DNA of 64,000 nucleotides from Populus alba. Its lineage: Eukaryota; Streptophyta; Magnoliopsida; Malpighiales; Salicaceae. The notes beneath the pieces are model-generated. The model was not told where the DNA came from and made no database searches. It saw only the letters and a program-made list of their open reading frames with translations. The DNA is taken from NCBI RefSeq assembly GCF_005239225.2, contig NC_133295.1, forward strand, positions 1,240,001 to 1,304,000. Reading direction: 5' to 3'. A program made the translations under genes and the position numbers. This document shows, piece by piece, positions 45,891 through 57,767 of the stretch. Position 1 is the stretch's first letter; every line of letters begins with the position of its first letter.

Positions 45891-48112
45891 ATGACTTCCC
45901 TTACCTTTTCGGAATATGGGGAAAGATCTGAGATGATGCAAGCAGTCGAAGGGGATTGCCCAAGAACCAAGGTTGAGGAATTACCACACATAACCAAAGT
46001 GCACTATTCTGTAGACACCATAAAGAAGTTGGCCCCTTTTCTGAGTTATATTGATGAGAATCTGTTTGAGAAGAAGTACGGAAGAATTGCTCATCTAATA
46101 AGAATGCCTGTTCAGATTTCAGCAGTCAAAGCCTTGATGCATTTTTGGGATCCAAGCTACAGATGTTTCACCTTCGGGGATATTGATATGACTCCTACTC
46201 TTGAAGAGTATGCTCAGATCTTAAGTTTTTCAAATGACCCCTACAAAGTGTACTTTAGACAAAAGATTGAGAATACAGATACAACAATTGCTAAACTTCT
46301 CTGGATCAAGTTAATCGGTATAAGATACCCAATGGAGGTTTCAAGTGGAAGATGATTGAGAATAAATTGAAGACAGATAAAGAAGAAGGGAAGTTAGGTG
46401 AAGAAAGATATCAGATAATGGCTTTTGCCATATTTGGGTTGGTTCTTTTCCCCTCAGAAGCTGCTGGAATTATTAGCATTGAAGCTGCCAACGCCTTTCT
46501 TGAATTTGAAGAGGTATCACATAACCCTGCTTCAGCTATCTTAGCTGAAACCTTCCTATCTCTAAACCATTGCAGATTACATGGGAAAGGGGCGATGCGA
46601 TGCTGTATCCCTCTCTTATTTATGTGGATAGTAAGCCATTTGCAAGCATCAAAAGAAGTCTTCAATAATTTCTGGTGGTTTAACATGAGGCCTCTTGAGC
46701 TGATGCTAGCTGAAGAATGGAATGGGTTGGATGAAAAGGCGTGGGTAGAGAAATACCGAGAACTTCCCCAAACTAATTTCAGATGGAAAGCTCCTTGGGT
46801 AAGTGGGTCTTCGTACCTCATGAGTTGTGGTGACAAGGCATGGGTTCCATTGATTGGCATAACTCGATATATCAGTTACTCACCCTCATTAGTGGTCAGA
46901 CAGTTTGGAGGAATACAACACGTGCCAAGAACTCGGGCAGTAGCTGAATACACCGGTCTGTTTAAAGAAGCCAGCTCTTTGGAAGTGATAGATGCCATCA
47001 GAAACGATTGGAAGCAACCTGTTTTGGTCTCCAAGGAAGAGCATCAAAAAGAGTTCTCAGTCAGCCCTACATATTCAATATGGAGGAGTGGCAGTTCAAC
47101 TAAGATACTTCAAGAGGTAAAAAAGAAAAGAAGAACCCAAGATAGCTCGTCCTTGACATTGGAGCTAAGAAGAAAAAGGGTCAGCAATGAGGAAGATCTC
47201 CAAGATGAGCTGGATAAGTTGAGGATTGAGCTCGGTAATAGCAAAAATCATCAAAAATTCCTTGAAGACCAACTCTTGAAAGAAGAAGAGATGAAGGCCT
47301 CTCTAGATCTTCAATTAAAGAAGAGCCAACATGAAGCAAATGAGCAATTGAAGAAGGGGAAAGCCAAGAATGACGAGTTGGTAAAAAAGCATCTAATGGT
47401 GGAGCATGAATTGGGGAGTCTAAAAAAGACCTTGGAAAATAGAAAGTCTGCTGATAAAGAAACAATAGCTTTTTTGAAGAAAGAAAGGGACCAGTATAAA
47501 TTAAAATAGGAGGCTGAAAGAGAAAAGAACAGGTTAGCTGATCTCGCCATTGAAGAAGAAAAAAGGTTAATGACTCGATATCAGATGCAAGCCGAAGATG
47601 AGAGAGAAGCAAGGAGGGTAGCTGAGTTGGAGATGAAGGGATACCTGAACAAGATAAATGGTATGAGAAACCGAGTGTCTGTGTTACAAGCTGAGCTTGA
47701 GTCTCGAGAGGAAGAAGCAAAGGAAGTGCAAGAGCAATTTGAGGAATGGGAAGACTACATCAGTAGTTTCGATGCACAACTAAACGCTAAGGTAGCCGAG
47801 CTTGATATAGAGAAGGAAGAATTGCAAAGGGCCAGAAATCATATTCAACAGTTGGAAAAGATGGTTTGAATTTTGGAGACAAACAATGAATCATTAGCCG
47901 CCAGCAATGGAACACTGGTTCAAGATAACACCGTGTTCCATTACAAGATTGAACAAACTGACAGGCTAATTGATATGGTAGCTAGAAAGGCAAATGAGCT
48001 ACGAGTGAAGGCTGCCAGGATTGCTAACAGCCGCCATAGATACGAGGAATATTTGAATGAAGTTTCCTCTTTCATCAAGAATGTGGCCAATAGAGGAGTA
48101 TCATTTGAATGA
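45891..48112 (+). pseudogene. ORF1 of element B, one frameshift and two stops
   Basis: It starts at the ATG 45891 (TSLTFSEYGERSEMM) and is homologous to A2 ORF1. The globular domain shows VKALMHFWDPSYRCFTFGDI, TLEEYA, LAETFLSLNHCRLHGKGAM and VVRQFGGIQHVP. A coiled coil follows from about 47110 to the end. The frame shifts near 46315-46335, where the sequence aligns with A2 (GLKWRM) only after changing frame. In-frame stops are TAG at 47507-47509 and TGA at 47867-47869, both explainable by C-to-T changes. The length without lesions would be about 740 residues. Function is unknown; an ORF upstream of gag is characteristic of Ogre elements. Confidence 0.85.
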
Positions 48113-48323
48113 AGACATTTTATATGAACCACTTTGTACTATGTCTACTTTCAGACTTTCATGATATGTACGGAATTTAATCAATCAAAGGAATTGGGTA
48201 AAACCACTTTGTGTATCAGACTTTGGATGTTACCTGTATTTGGCAAAGGAAGTCACGGATTAGCTCTTTAAATCCATATACGTGCATTTGCATCCATGTT
48301 TATACATTCATTCATTTTAACAC
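48113..48323 (+). other. Spacer between ORF1 and gag-pro (B)
   Basis: 211 bp with no coding signal. How gag-pro is translated from the long RNA is not evident; no internal initiation signal is recognisable. Confidence 0.6.
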
Positions 48324-51300
48324 ATGCATACATCAGGTCAAAATATAGGTCCCCAAAGAGCTTACAATACCCGCCTTCAAGCAAGGAACATGGAAGATGA
48401 AGAGCGTGCTTACCGTGAAGCTCGTTTCCAAGAAGAGTTGGATTCCTTAAAGGATAGTGTGGCTCGCCTCACCGGCTTACTCGAGCAAGTACTAAGGAAC
48501 ACTTCGGGGGAAGGTACTTCAACTAGGCCTGCCCCTCTCCCAGCAAGCCAACCTGAAGAAATAATAGGAGGACATACACAGGAGCCCCGACACAATGAAC
48601 ATGCACAGGAGCCCCGACACAATCCAGCATTTGTGCAGCCAACAACACCAATACCAACACCCGCAGTCGTAGATGCATTCGTTAATGAGTCCCATAAAAC
48701 CAAGTTGTCTGAGGATGTTGATCAAGACAAAATGGCAGCGCTAGAGGCCAGGATTAGGGCCATTGAGGGAATAGACTTATATGACCCTGTGCGAGCTGTC
48801 GAAATGTGTCTAGTCCCTAATGTGGTGGTACCAAAGAAATTTCGAGTTCCTGAATTTATCAAATACACCGGCACTCAATGCCCTGTTACCCATCTCAAAT
48901 CTTATTGCAATAAAATGGCAGAGGTAGTCCACGATGAGAAACTACTAATGCATTTCTTCCAAGATAGTTTGAGTGGAGCGGCATTGAGTTGGTATATGAG
49001 GTTGGATAATACTAGGATCCATACATGGAAGGACCTTGTAGATGCTTTTATCAAACAATACAAATACAATATGGATATCGCTCCTGACAGAACTAGTCTG
49101 TCTAACCTGGAGAAAGGAGATAGAGAAAGCATAAGAGAGTATGCTCAAAGATGGAGGGATTTGGCAGCACAAGTCCACCCCCCTCTCCTAGAAAAGGAAA
49201 TGGTTGCTCTGTTTGCTAACACACTAAAAGCGCCATACTATGAGCACGTGATGGGCAGTTCGGCCCAACAATTCACGGATGCCGTGGCAGTGGCTGAACG
49301 TATAGAGCAAGGAGTAAAGAGTGGAAGGATCTCTGCACCCATGGAGAAAAAAGGTTTCGGAGCGAGGAAGAGAGAGATTGATCATGTTGAAAGTAGTTAT
49401 AGAAGCAAGAAAGGCCCTTTCCAAAGATATAATACTCAATCGTCTTCACCCCAAATTGCCAACACTAATTTCAACTTCCCGAGCCCAACCAAAAAACTTG
49501 AAACCCAAAACCACCAAGTAAAAAACCAAGCCGAGAGTTTCCCCAAAAAGAACTACCAAAGAACCCACGAACAATTGCCTCCATTGCCGTTACCCCTAGA
49601 CGAAATGTACCAAAAACTACTAAGTATCGGGCAAGTAGTCCCTGTACCTTTAATCCCCCTACAACCACCTTACCCCAGCTGGAATAAACCGGATCTCACT
49701 TGCGAATATCATGCCGGTATAGCTGGACATAACATCCATACCTGCAATGCCTTCAAGAGAAAACTTCTTCAACTTATCAAAGCAGGATGGATAGCATTTG
49801 AAGATGCCCCTAATGTGAATGTGAACCCTCTACCTAACCATACTTCAGGTAGTGGGTCTGTAAACGTGTTAGAATTGGAACACTCAAAAATCTTAAAGGT
49901 GTCAATGGATAGGATCTACCAAATGATGGTAGATGCAAGGTACAAAGAGGGTAGCGAGAAGTGTTGCGAACTTCATAATATAAAGGGCCACGTGATCAGC
50001 CATTGCGAGGGCTTTCATAAAAAAGTGATGCAGATGATGAGTCATGGGTTGCTGCGAATTGAGGAAGCAACAAGTGAGGAGGTGTCCATGATGGAGGCAC
50101 CAAATAAAGAAGTATGTCGAGTACAATTCACTACCGGAAAGCCACCCAAATTGGTCTTATCCAGGCCAGTAGTGGAACATAGAGGAAACTATAGTGCTTT
50201 ACCTCACGACTATGGGTACTCTTTCAAAAGCACTCCGCAACCACCTGTTTTTCAAGCAGAAATTGGGGGATTGACCCGTAGTGGCAGATGTTTCACTCCA
50301 GAAGAGCTAGAAAAACAAAGAAAAGCTAAGGGTAAAGAAAAGGTTGACATGACCGAAGAAATCAACAAACCTGTCACGGAAGAGGAAACCAACGAATTCT
50401 TAAAACTGATGAAACACAGTGAATATAGTATTGTTGAGCAGCTCAAGAAAAATCCATCAAGAATATCGTTATTTTCTCTGATTCTAAGCTCTGAGCCACA
50501 TAGGAAGGCCCTACAAAAGGTATTGAATGAAGCCTACGTTCCTCAAGACATCAATCAAGAAGCCATGGAGCATTTAGTGGGAAGAATCCAGGCCTCGAAT
50601 TATATATACTTCACTGAAGATGAATTGTGTCCTGATGGTACTGGGCACAACATGCCGCTATACATTACGGTGCGTTGCAAGGATATTCTGATTGGAAAGG
50701 TACTCGTCGATAATGGTTCTGCACTAAACGTCCTACCAAAGCATATGTTGAAAGAAATGCCTGTCGATGAGTCACATATGAAGCCCAGCACCTTGGTGGC
50801 GAGAGCATATGATGGTTCGCCAAGACCGATAATTGGGACCCTAGAAGTAGAGCTATATGTAGGGCCGCAGATGTTCTTGATAACATTACAAGTAATGGAC
50901 ATTCACCCATCTTACAGCATACTATTAGGAAGGCCGTGGATTCATGCAGCTGGAGCAGTGACTTCTTCATTGCACCAGTGTTTGAAGTATATCATGAACG
51001 GAATGTTGATAACTGTCAAAGCTGAAGAGACCGTTTCCATGATAAAAAATGTGGCCATACCTTTTATTGAAACTGAAGATTGTAGAGATGGGAATATTCA
51101 TGCTTTCGAAATTGTGAACGCGGAATGGGTTCCTGAAGGCACAGTGCTGAGAAAGCCTAAAATCCCAGAAATGGCAAAGATGGCTGCCAAATGCTTTTTA
51201 AAGAATGGGGTTCCTTTTCAATGTAATCATGGGATTAGAATGCCTACCCTAATCAAGCCAAACTATGCAAATCAAAGATTTGGGCTTGGATATAAGCCCA

Positions 51301-51656
51301 AGAAAGACGATTACAAGCGGGTCACTCAGTTTAAAAGAGAGGCAAGAATGGCGAGGATTGAAGGAAGAGAGCCAGAAGAAGAGGAACTTGTCATCCCACC
51401 ACTCCAAGTATCTTTCCCAAGGGCTGCAGAAGTGATTAGATCTGGCATAATAGATCTCCACATCAATACCCTGGAGAGCCAAGAAGAAAAACAAATAGAG
51501 GAAGCGGACTTGGAAATGAAGGATGAAGTTTTGCCACAGCTCTCCATTCACACCATTGATGAACCTCCTGCTAGATTTTTCGTGCGAAGATTGGCTGAAG
51601 GGGAGGTGTACCAGAATTGGAAGATGGAGCCTGCTCCTATTGTGTTTAAAAAGTAA
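48324..51656 (+). CDS. Gag-protease polyprotein (element B)
   Basis: An unbroken frame of 1110 codons from the ATG at 48324. Residues about 200-310 are the capsid-type retrotransposon gag domain (GAALSWYMRL, ESIREYAQRWRDLAAQV). Two zinc-knuckle-like motifs with C-x2-H-x5-H-x4-C spacing follow: CEYHAGIAGHNIHTC at about 460 and CELHNIKGHVISHC at about 548. The aspartic protease active site is VDNGSALNVLP, with the Asp at about residue 796; DNGS replaces the usual D-[ST]-G, as in this lineage. The C-terminal segment has LGRPWIHAAGA. The stop TAA at 51654-51656 overlaps the proposed splice donor at 51653, so the unspliced RNA gives Gag-Pro and the spliced RNA continues into pol. This is the only undamaged large frame of element B. 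Confidence 0.92.
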   Translation: MHTSGQNIGPQRAYNTRLQARNMEDEERAYREARFQEELDSLKDSVARLTGLLEQVLRNTSGEGTSTRPAPLPASQPEEIIGGHTQEPRHNEHAQEPRHNPAFVQPTTPIPTPAVVDAFVNESHKTKLSEDVDQDKMAALEARIRAIEGIDLYDPVRAVEMCLVPNVVVPKKFRVPEFIKYTGTQCPVTHLKSYCNKMAEVVHDEKLLMHFFQDSLSGAALSWYMRLDNTRIHTWKDLVDAFIKQYKYNMDIAPDRTSLSNLEKGDRESIREYAQRWRDLAAQVHPPLLEKEMVALFANTLKAPYYEHVMGSSAQQFTDAVAVAERIEQGVKSGRISAPMEKKGFGARKREIDHVESSYRSKKGPFQRYNTQSSSPQIANTNFNFPSPTKKLETQNHQVKNQAESFPKKNYQRTHEQLPPLPLPLDEMYQKLLSIGQVVPVPLIPLQPPYPSWNKPDLTCEYHAGIAGHNIHTCNAFKRKLLQLIKAGWIAFEDAPNVNVNPLPNHTSGSGSVNVLELEHSKILKVSMDRIYQMMVDARYKEGSEKCCELHNIKGHVISHCEGFHKKVMQMMSHGLLRIEEATSEEVSMMEAPNKEVCRVQFTTGKPPKLVLSRPVVEHRGNYSALPHDYGYSFKSTPQPPVFQAEIGGLTRSGRCFTPEELEKQRKAKGKEKVDMTEEINKPVTEEETNEFLKLMKHSEYSIVEQLKKNPSRISLFSLILSSEPHRKALQKVLNEAYVPQDINQEAMEHLVGRIQASNYIYFTEDELCPDGTGHNMPLYITVRCKDILIGKVLVDNGSALNVLPKHMLKEMPVDESHMKPSTLVARAYDGSPRPIIGTLEVELYVGPQMFLITLQVMDIHPSYSILLGRPWIHAAGAVTSSLHQCLKYIMNGMLITVKAEETVSMIKNVAIPFIETEDCRDGNIHAFEIVNAEWVPEGTVLRKPKIPEMAKMAAKCFLKNGVPFQCNHGIRMPTLIKPNYANQRFGLGYKPKKDDYKRVTQFKREARMARIEGREPEEEELVIPPLQVSFPRAAEVIRSGIIDLHINTLESQEEKQIEEADLEMKDEVLPQLSIHTIDEPPARFFVRRLAEGEVYQNWKMEPAPIVFKK

Positions 51657-51868
51657 TTGTTCTTGTTTGATAATGCTCGGACTTGTTTTGTCTTGTTTTG
51701 ACTTGTGCTGAACTTGTTGGTATTTTAGCTCATGGTACCGCAAGATTTTCTATGTTAACCAAGCACTTTTGTTTTAATGAGATCATGCATTTTCTTGTGT
51801 CAAATGTGTGCCTGCATCTTTTATCTTTTCATAAATCACACTTACACGAGCACGCCTTGAACTTTCAG
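51653..51868 (+). other. Intron between protease and reverse transcriptase (B)
   Basis: 216 bp, GTAATT to AACTTTCAG. Removing it joins gag-pro in phase with the RT frame (next codon start 51870, 66 bases before the ATG at 51936). Donor and acceptor positions match A1 899-1107. Confidence 0.82.
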
Positions 51869-54800
51869 GATTCCTGAAAGTTCCATCAATTCACAAAACC
51901 GTTGCACTAAGAATAATTGGCCAAGCTTTGATAATATGATTGCAATGGATGATGAAGAATGGGGAGACGAGGATATAAGAGAGTTTACTAAGCTGGTAGA
52001 ATGTTCAGAAAAGGCCTGGGAACCAGCCTATGAGAAACTAGAAGCCATTAACGTGGGAGACGAAGAAGAAAATAAGGAACTAAAGATTGGCACTCTTTTT
52101 ACAACTGAAGAAAGAAATAGACTAGTTTCTCTACTACACGAGTATGTAGATGTTTTTGCCTGGACTTATGCAGATATGCCTGGTCTAGATACTGACATAG
52201 TAGTACATAAGATTCCTTTAATAGAAGGAAGCAAGCCAATAAAGCAGAAAACCAGGTGAATGCGTCCGGACATGTTGCTCAAGGTAAAATCTGAGATACG
52301 AAAACAGTGGAATGCAGGGTTTCTAGATGTAGTCCAATATCCACAATGGGTAGCCAATGTGGTCGTAGTCCCAAAAAAGGATGGGAAGATTTGAATGTGT
52401 GTGGACTATAGAGATTTGAACAAGGCGAGCCCAAAAGATGATTTTCCTTTGCCCCATATAGACATTCTTGTTGATAATGCTGCAAGAAATGCTACCTATT
52501 CTTTTATGGATGGATTCTCTGGTTATAATCAAATTAGAATGGCAGAAGAAGATAAAGAGAAGACCACTTTTGTCACACCTTGGGGGACGTTTTGCTATAA
52601 AGTAATGCCATTCGGATTGAAGAATGCTGGAGCCACATATCAAAGAGCAATGGTTACCCTGTTCCACGATATGATGCACCAAGAAGTGGAAGTTTATGTG
52701 GATGACATACTTGCAAAATCGAAGAAAGAGGAAGATCATGTGCAAGTGTTAAGAAGACTATTTGAAAGGCTGCGGAAATTCCAGCTAAAGTTGAATCCTG
52801 CAAAATGCTCATTCGGGGTGAAAACTGGAAAACTATTGGGCTTCATAGTAAGTGGTCGAGGAATAGAAATCGATCCTGATAAAGCTAAAGCTATTCAGGA
52901 GATGCCTGCCCCTAAGACAGAAAAGGAAGTAAGAAGTTTCCTCGGGCGCCTGAATTACATAGCTCGGTTCATATCCCAGTTGACGGTGACTTGTGAACCA
53001 ATCTTTCGTTTGCTCAGGAAGAAAAATCCTGGAGTATGGGACAATGATTGTCAAGAAGCCTTCGATAAAATAAAGAGGTACTTGCAAAACCCACCATTGT
53101 TAGTACCTCCAACACCAGGGAGGCCTTTGATTCTATACTTGACAGTAACAGAAACAGCTATGGGCTGCGTGTTGGGACAACATGATGAGTCAGGAAGGAA
53201 GGAACAAGCTGTTTACTACTTGAGTAAAAAATTCAATGATTGTGAGTCGAGATATACAACAATTGAGAGGTTGTGTTGTGCCTTAGTTTGGAGTGCGAAA
53301 AGACTCCGGCAGTATATGTTATACTACACAACTTGGTTGATTTCGAAATTAGACCCGCTCAAGTATATTTGTGAAAAACCTTACCTGTCAAGTAGAATAG
53401 CAAGATGGCAAGTGTTATTGGCAGAATATGACATTGTCTTTATGACAAGAAAAGCTGTAAAAGGAAGCATAATTGCCGATCATCTTGCAGATCATGCCAT
53501 GGAGAACTATGAGCCACTAAACTTTGACCTCCCAGATGAAGATGTGATAGTAGTCGAAGATGAAAGTGGAGAAGGCAATCAGTGGACCCTTTACTTTGAT
53601 GGAGCAGTAAACGTATCAGGAAATGGGGCCGGAGCTGTAGTGATTTCCCCAGAAAATAAGCAGTATCCTGTTTCAACAAGGTTACTGTTTGAATGTACAA
53701 ATAACACTGCCGAGTATGAAGCCTGTATCATTGGCCTGGAAGCTGCTCTAGAACTTAAGGCCAAGAAGCTTGAGGTTTTCGGGGATTCCTTACTAATTAT
53801 CTGCCAAGTCAAAGGTGAGTGGCAAACTAAGGATGAGAAGTTGAAGTTGTATCAGAGTTATCTCTTGAAGCTAGCCAATGAATTTGAAGAAATCAAATTC
53901 ACCCATCTAAGTAGAGATAAGAATCAGTTTGCCGATGCCTTAGCAACCTTAGCTTCAATGACACAAGTTGATTCTAAAACCAAGATTCAACCAATAAATA
54001 TCGAAGTCAGAAGCTTCCAAGCCCATTGTTGCTTAATTGAAGAATCTCCAGATGGGAAACCATGGTACAATGACATCAAGAAGTTTCTCCAGCATCGAGA
54101 ATATCCTGAAGGGATTTCCAAGACAGATGAAAGGACTTTAAGAAGAATGACCATGAATTTTTTCTTGGATGGGGAAATTTTATATAAAAGGTCATTTGAT
54201 GGGACTCTGCTCAGGTGTTTGAATGAAAATGAGATTGAGCAAGCATTAAAGGAAGTCCATGAGGGGGTCTGTGCTACACATGCTAATGGGCATACAATGG
54301 CGAAACAAATTCAAAGGTCTGGATACTTCTGGTTGACCATGGAGAGAGATTGTATAGACTATGTCAGAAAATGTCATAAGTGTCAAATATATGGCGACAA
54401 GATAAATATGCCTCCAGCGCCTCTGTTTAATATGGTCTCGCCTTGGCCTTTTGATATGTGGGGGTTAGATGTCATAGGGCCAATCAACCCTAAAGCGAGC
54501 AATGGGCATAGATTCATTTTGGTGGCCATTGACTACTTCACCAAATGGGTAGAAGCCAACTCTTACGCCCATGTAACACAAAAAGTAGTCAAGAGATTTA
54601 TTGAAAAGGATTTGGTCTGTCGTTATGGTTTGCCGGCAAGATTGGTAACCGACAACGCCCAGAATTTCAATGGGAAGCTGATTGACGAATTGTGCACCAA
54701 ATGGAAGATTAAACACCTCAATTCTTCCCCTTATAGACCAAAGATGAATGGGGCAGTCGAAGCAGCTAACAAGAATCTCAAGAAGATTATCCAGAAAATG

Positions 54801-55310
54801 GTGGTCACCTACAGGGATTGGCATGAGATGCTCCCATATGCACTTCATGCGTATCGTACCACAGTTAGAACTTCTACAAATGCCACCCCATACTCTTTAG
54901 TATATGGAATGGAGGCGGTTGTGCCCTTAGAAGTAGAAATCCCATCACTACGGATCCTGAAGGAAGCAGAACTGGACGAATCAGAATGGGCAGGGTCAAG
55001 ATTTGAGCAACTAACCTTGATCGATGAGAGAAGACTAGCAGCTATCTGCCATCACCAGTTATACCAAAGCAGGATAGCCAAAGCTTACAACAAGAAGGTC
55101 AAACCAAGGGTGTTCAAAGAAGGGGATTTGGTGCTAAGGAAGATCCTACTAGCATCAGGAGAAGATCAAAGCAAGTGGGCACCAAACTACGAAGGGCCAT
55201 ATGTAGTAAAAAAGGCTTTTTCTGGAGGGGCTTTAATTCTGACTACTATGGATGGAAGGGATCTACCAAGACCTGTAAACTCAGATGTTGTAAAGAAGTA
55301 CTATGCCTGA
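51869..55310 (+). pseudogene. Pol: RT, RNase H, archaeal-type RNase H, integrase; two in-frame stops (element B)
   Basis: 1147 codons after splicing. The RT shows FMDGFSGYNQI, MPFGLKNAGATYQ and YVDD at 52695-52706. The Ty3-type RNase H follows (LYLTVTETAMGCVLG to CCALVWSAKRLRQ). The second, archaeal-type RNase H runs from about 53575 with YFDGAVN, NNTAEYEA, FGDSLL and FADALATLA. Integrase has the HHCC finger and a DD35E core: Asp 54468-54470, Asp 54651-54653, Glu 54759-54761. A GPY-type end (KWAPNYEGPYVV) closes the protein. TGA stops at 52257-52259 and 52392-52394 both stand where A1 has Arg, so CGA-to-TGA change is likely. From 52395 to 55310 the frame is open. The closest relative in the window is A1 pol. 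Confidence 0.93.
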
Positions 55311-57179
55311 TGTATTTACCTTCATCAGTCAATAAAATTGAAGTTTGGCCAAGATTTCTTTAGTGTTTTTCCCTTAAAATTATGCATGATCTCATGTTTT
55401 CACAAGGATTTTTGGGAATTCAAAGCTTAGTACGAAAAAAGAAATCATTCTGGTGTTTTTTTTCGAAACAAACAAGTTCTGGAAATTCAGGTGATTCCTT
55501 AGAGAGGTAACCATACACCTAGAAAACCCAAAAAAAAAAAAAAAAAAAAAAAAAAAAACACCACGAAGTGATTTCAAAAGCTGGGTTTCATTTGCATGAA
55601 TAATGAGAAATCAATTTGCATACTCGCATGAAAGCAAGGCTTACCGATCCTAAATGCATGCATTTGAGATGAAGAAAGGTCATCTTTGATAATCCTTTCA
55701 CAAAGCTGAAACATATCATTTGCAGTCCCTTTTTGAGCCTAATAATTTTTTCTTGAAAATTAACCTTGGCTAGGATCACACCCTACACTGGGGGGCAAGT
55801 GCAAAAAAATTCATAATGATTGAAAGTGCCCAAATAACTCTTGGGGGCATGAAAAATTCTTCAACGATGAAAATGCCCAAACAATATTAGGGGGCATAAA
55901 AGAAAATTCTCAACCATTGAAGGTGCCCATACAAAGCTACGGGGCATGAAGAAAAATCCAAAGGATCCAAAAAAAATTTTGAGCAAGAAAAACAAGGCCA
56001 ATGCAATGATGCTCAAAATCAAATGAAAAAAAACAAAGAGAAAGAGCCCAACCCAACACTGGGGGGCACCGTGGACCATTTTACAAATCAATTCCAAGGT
56101 CCAAAAATGTATGAACAAAAGAGTTTGGGATATAAGCACTTGTGATCCTTAGTCTTAAAATCCCTTAAACACCTTTTGAGCCTACAAATATCCTTTTCTT
56201 CATAGCCAATAGCCCAAGCCTACATTACGTGCCTAACGAAGCCCTTTCTGATCAAAGGCAAGCAATCTGGATCGGTAGGCAGTGCTTTCTCATGCGAAAC
56301 AAATTCAGTATTCATGCAAATAAAATGAATGCTTTGAAAACGGTTCTCAATAACCCTCAAATTGAAATTTAAACCTTTTGTGACCAACCTATTGTCACTT
56401 CGTGTTCTTCACATTTTCGTCAAAAGCAAAACAAAAAGTTTTCATCACATCTAAAAACCTCTCCATAGGAATCACTTGAATCTCTTCAGATTAAGTTTGC
56501 CTCGAATCAACGTCAAAATGATTTCTGTGTCTGGAATAGCTTTGAAATTCCAAAAATTCTGAATGAAAACAACTCCCTATCAAAAACCAAACCTACCTTC
56601 ACATAGCCTCATCCTCAAATCTGATCTGAATACTTCGGAGCATGATCAAGCTAGAGGGCAATTCACCAAAATACATAGGGGTGGCTCCATGATTCCCCTT
56701 CTAAGAAAATGGAAAATGTTGGGTTGAGCTGGAAATCTCTTCAGATAAAGGTTTGAGGGACAAGATGTGTTGATATCATATCCTGCCCGAGGGTCAAGAT
56801 CACAAGATGTGATTTGAGTAAGCAAGAGTGAAAAGAGCCATTAAAGCTTACTATCAGACACTCCAACTTTTGAAGAGAAGAAAGACACCATGGAGAAGAG
56901 GGGACCTATATTTATCAGGTAAGTATACATGCATATTGATCATGATGCATCCTTGACATATCAGTGTCTCACCATTACTCTTTTTGAGTGGGCATTGAGC
57001 CCCCACCATTCAGATAGTATGCTTTCTAGCCCTATTGCCTTTCTCTTTGAGTGCGCCTAAGAGTCCTCGACCATCTCGGATAGTGTGTTCTCTAACCCTA
57101 ACTCCTTTCGAGTGTACTTTTCAGCCCTCGTTCCCCTTTGGGTCCTATCATGCCTTTACAATAAAACCATTTTGAGAAA
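55311..57179 (+). other. Noncoding segment after integrase (B)
   Basis: A homopolymer of about 30 A is at 55528-55558. The phrase CTAGGATCACACC with CACTGGGGGGCAA near 55770 is shared with A1. A consensus-like donor CAG/GTAAGTATAC is at 56919 and is also found in element C. A segment around GAGTGCGCCTAAGAG and CTCTAACCCTAACTCC near 57050 is shared with C. No gene is seen. Confidence 0.6.
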
Positions 57180-57600
57180 TTCTGGCGTTTCTCACCGCCT
57201 CTAAAATTTTCACCAAAGAAGGTCACCCAACACAACAAGACCACTTTGAAATTTTTCGTGTTTTTGAAAACATCTTTGTATTTTTCAAAACCTCTCCTGG
57301 GCAGGTCACCCAACGCAACAAGACCACTTTGAAATTTTTCGTGTTTTTGAAAACATCTTTGTATTTTTCAAAACCTCTCCTGGGCAGGTCACCCAACGCA
57401 ACAAGACCACTTTGAAAATTTTCGTGTTTTTTGAAAACATCTTTGTATTTTTCAAAACCTCTCCTGGGCAGGTCACCCAACGCAACAAGACCACTTTGAA
57501 AATTCTCGTGTTTTGAAAACATCTTTGTGTTTTTCAAAATCTTTCCTGGGCAGGTCACCCAACACAACAAGACCTCTTTGAAAAATCTTGGTATTTTTCA
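57180..57600 (+). repeat. Tandem repeat of about 83 bp (B), four to five units
   Basis: GGTCACCC recurs at 57221, 57304, 57387, 57471 and 57553. The last four are preceded by CTGGGCA, giving TGGGCAGGTCACCCA, a 4-bp stem whose text matches the class 2 hairpin of element C. The rest of each unit is ACAAGACCAC with a TTTGAAAA/TTTTCAAAA inverted repeat. Open frames across it come from the repeat. Confidence 0.85.
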
Positions 57601-57752
57601 TCAAAAAAAAAAAAATCTTCCAGTTTTTACTTTAAGTGTGCTTTCTAGCCCTCATAAGGATTCATCATTCCATCACCTCTCATTCTTCTTTTTCTTCTTT
57701 ACAATGCCTACAATCTAAAGTCTCGTAAGAGACTTTCTATCGCACGCCTTGT

Positions 57753-57763
57753 AAAGAGGGGGG
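57753..57763 (+). promoter_or_regulatory. Polypurine tract (B)
   Basis: AAAGAGGGGGG, followed by CAAC and the 3' LTR. Confidence 0.85.
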
Positions 57764-57767
57764 CAAC

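Noticed and set aside
51249..51743. 164-codon minus-strand frame opposite the gag-pro end
   Set aside because: It is a shadow of the coding strand; no domain or conservation independent of gag-pro.
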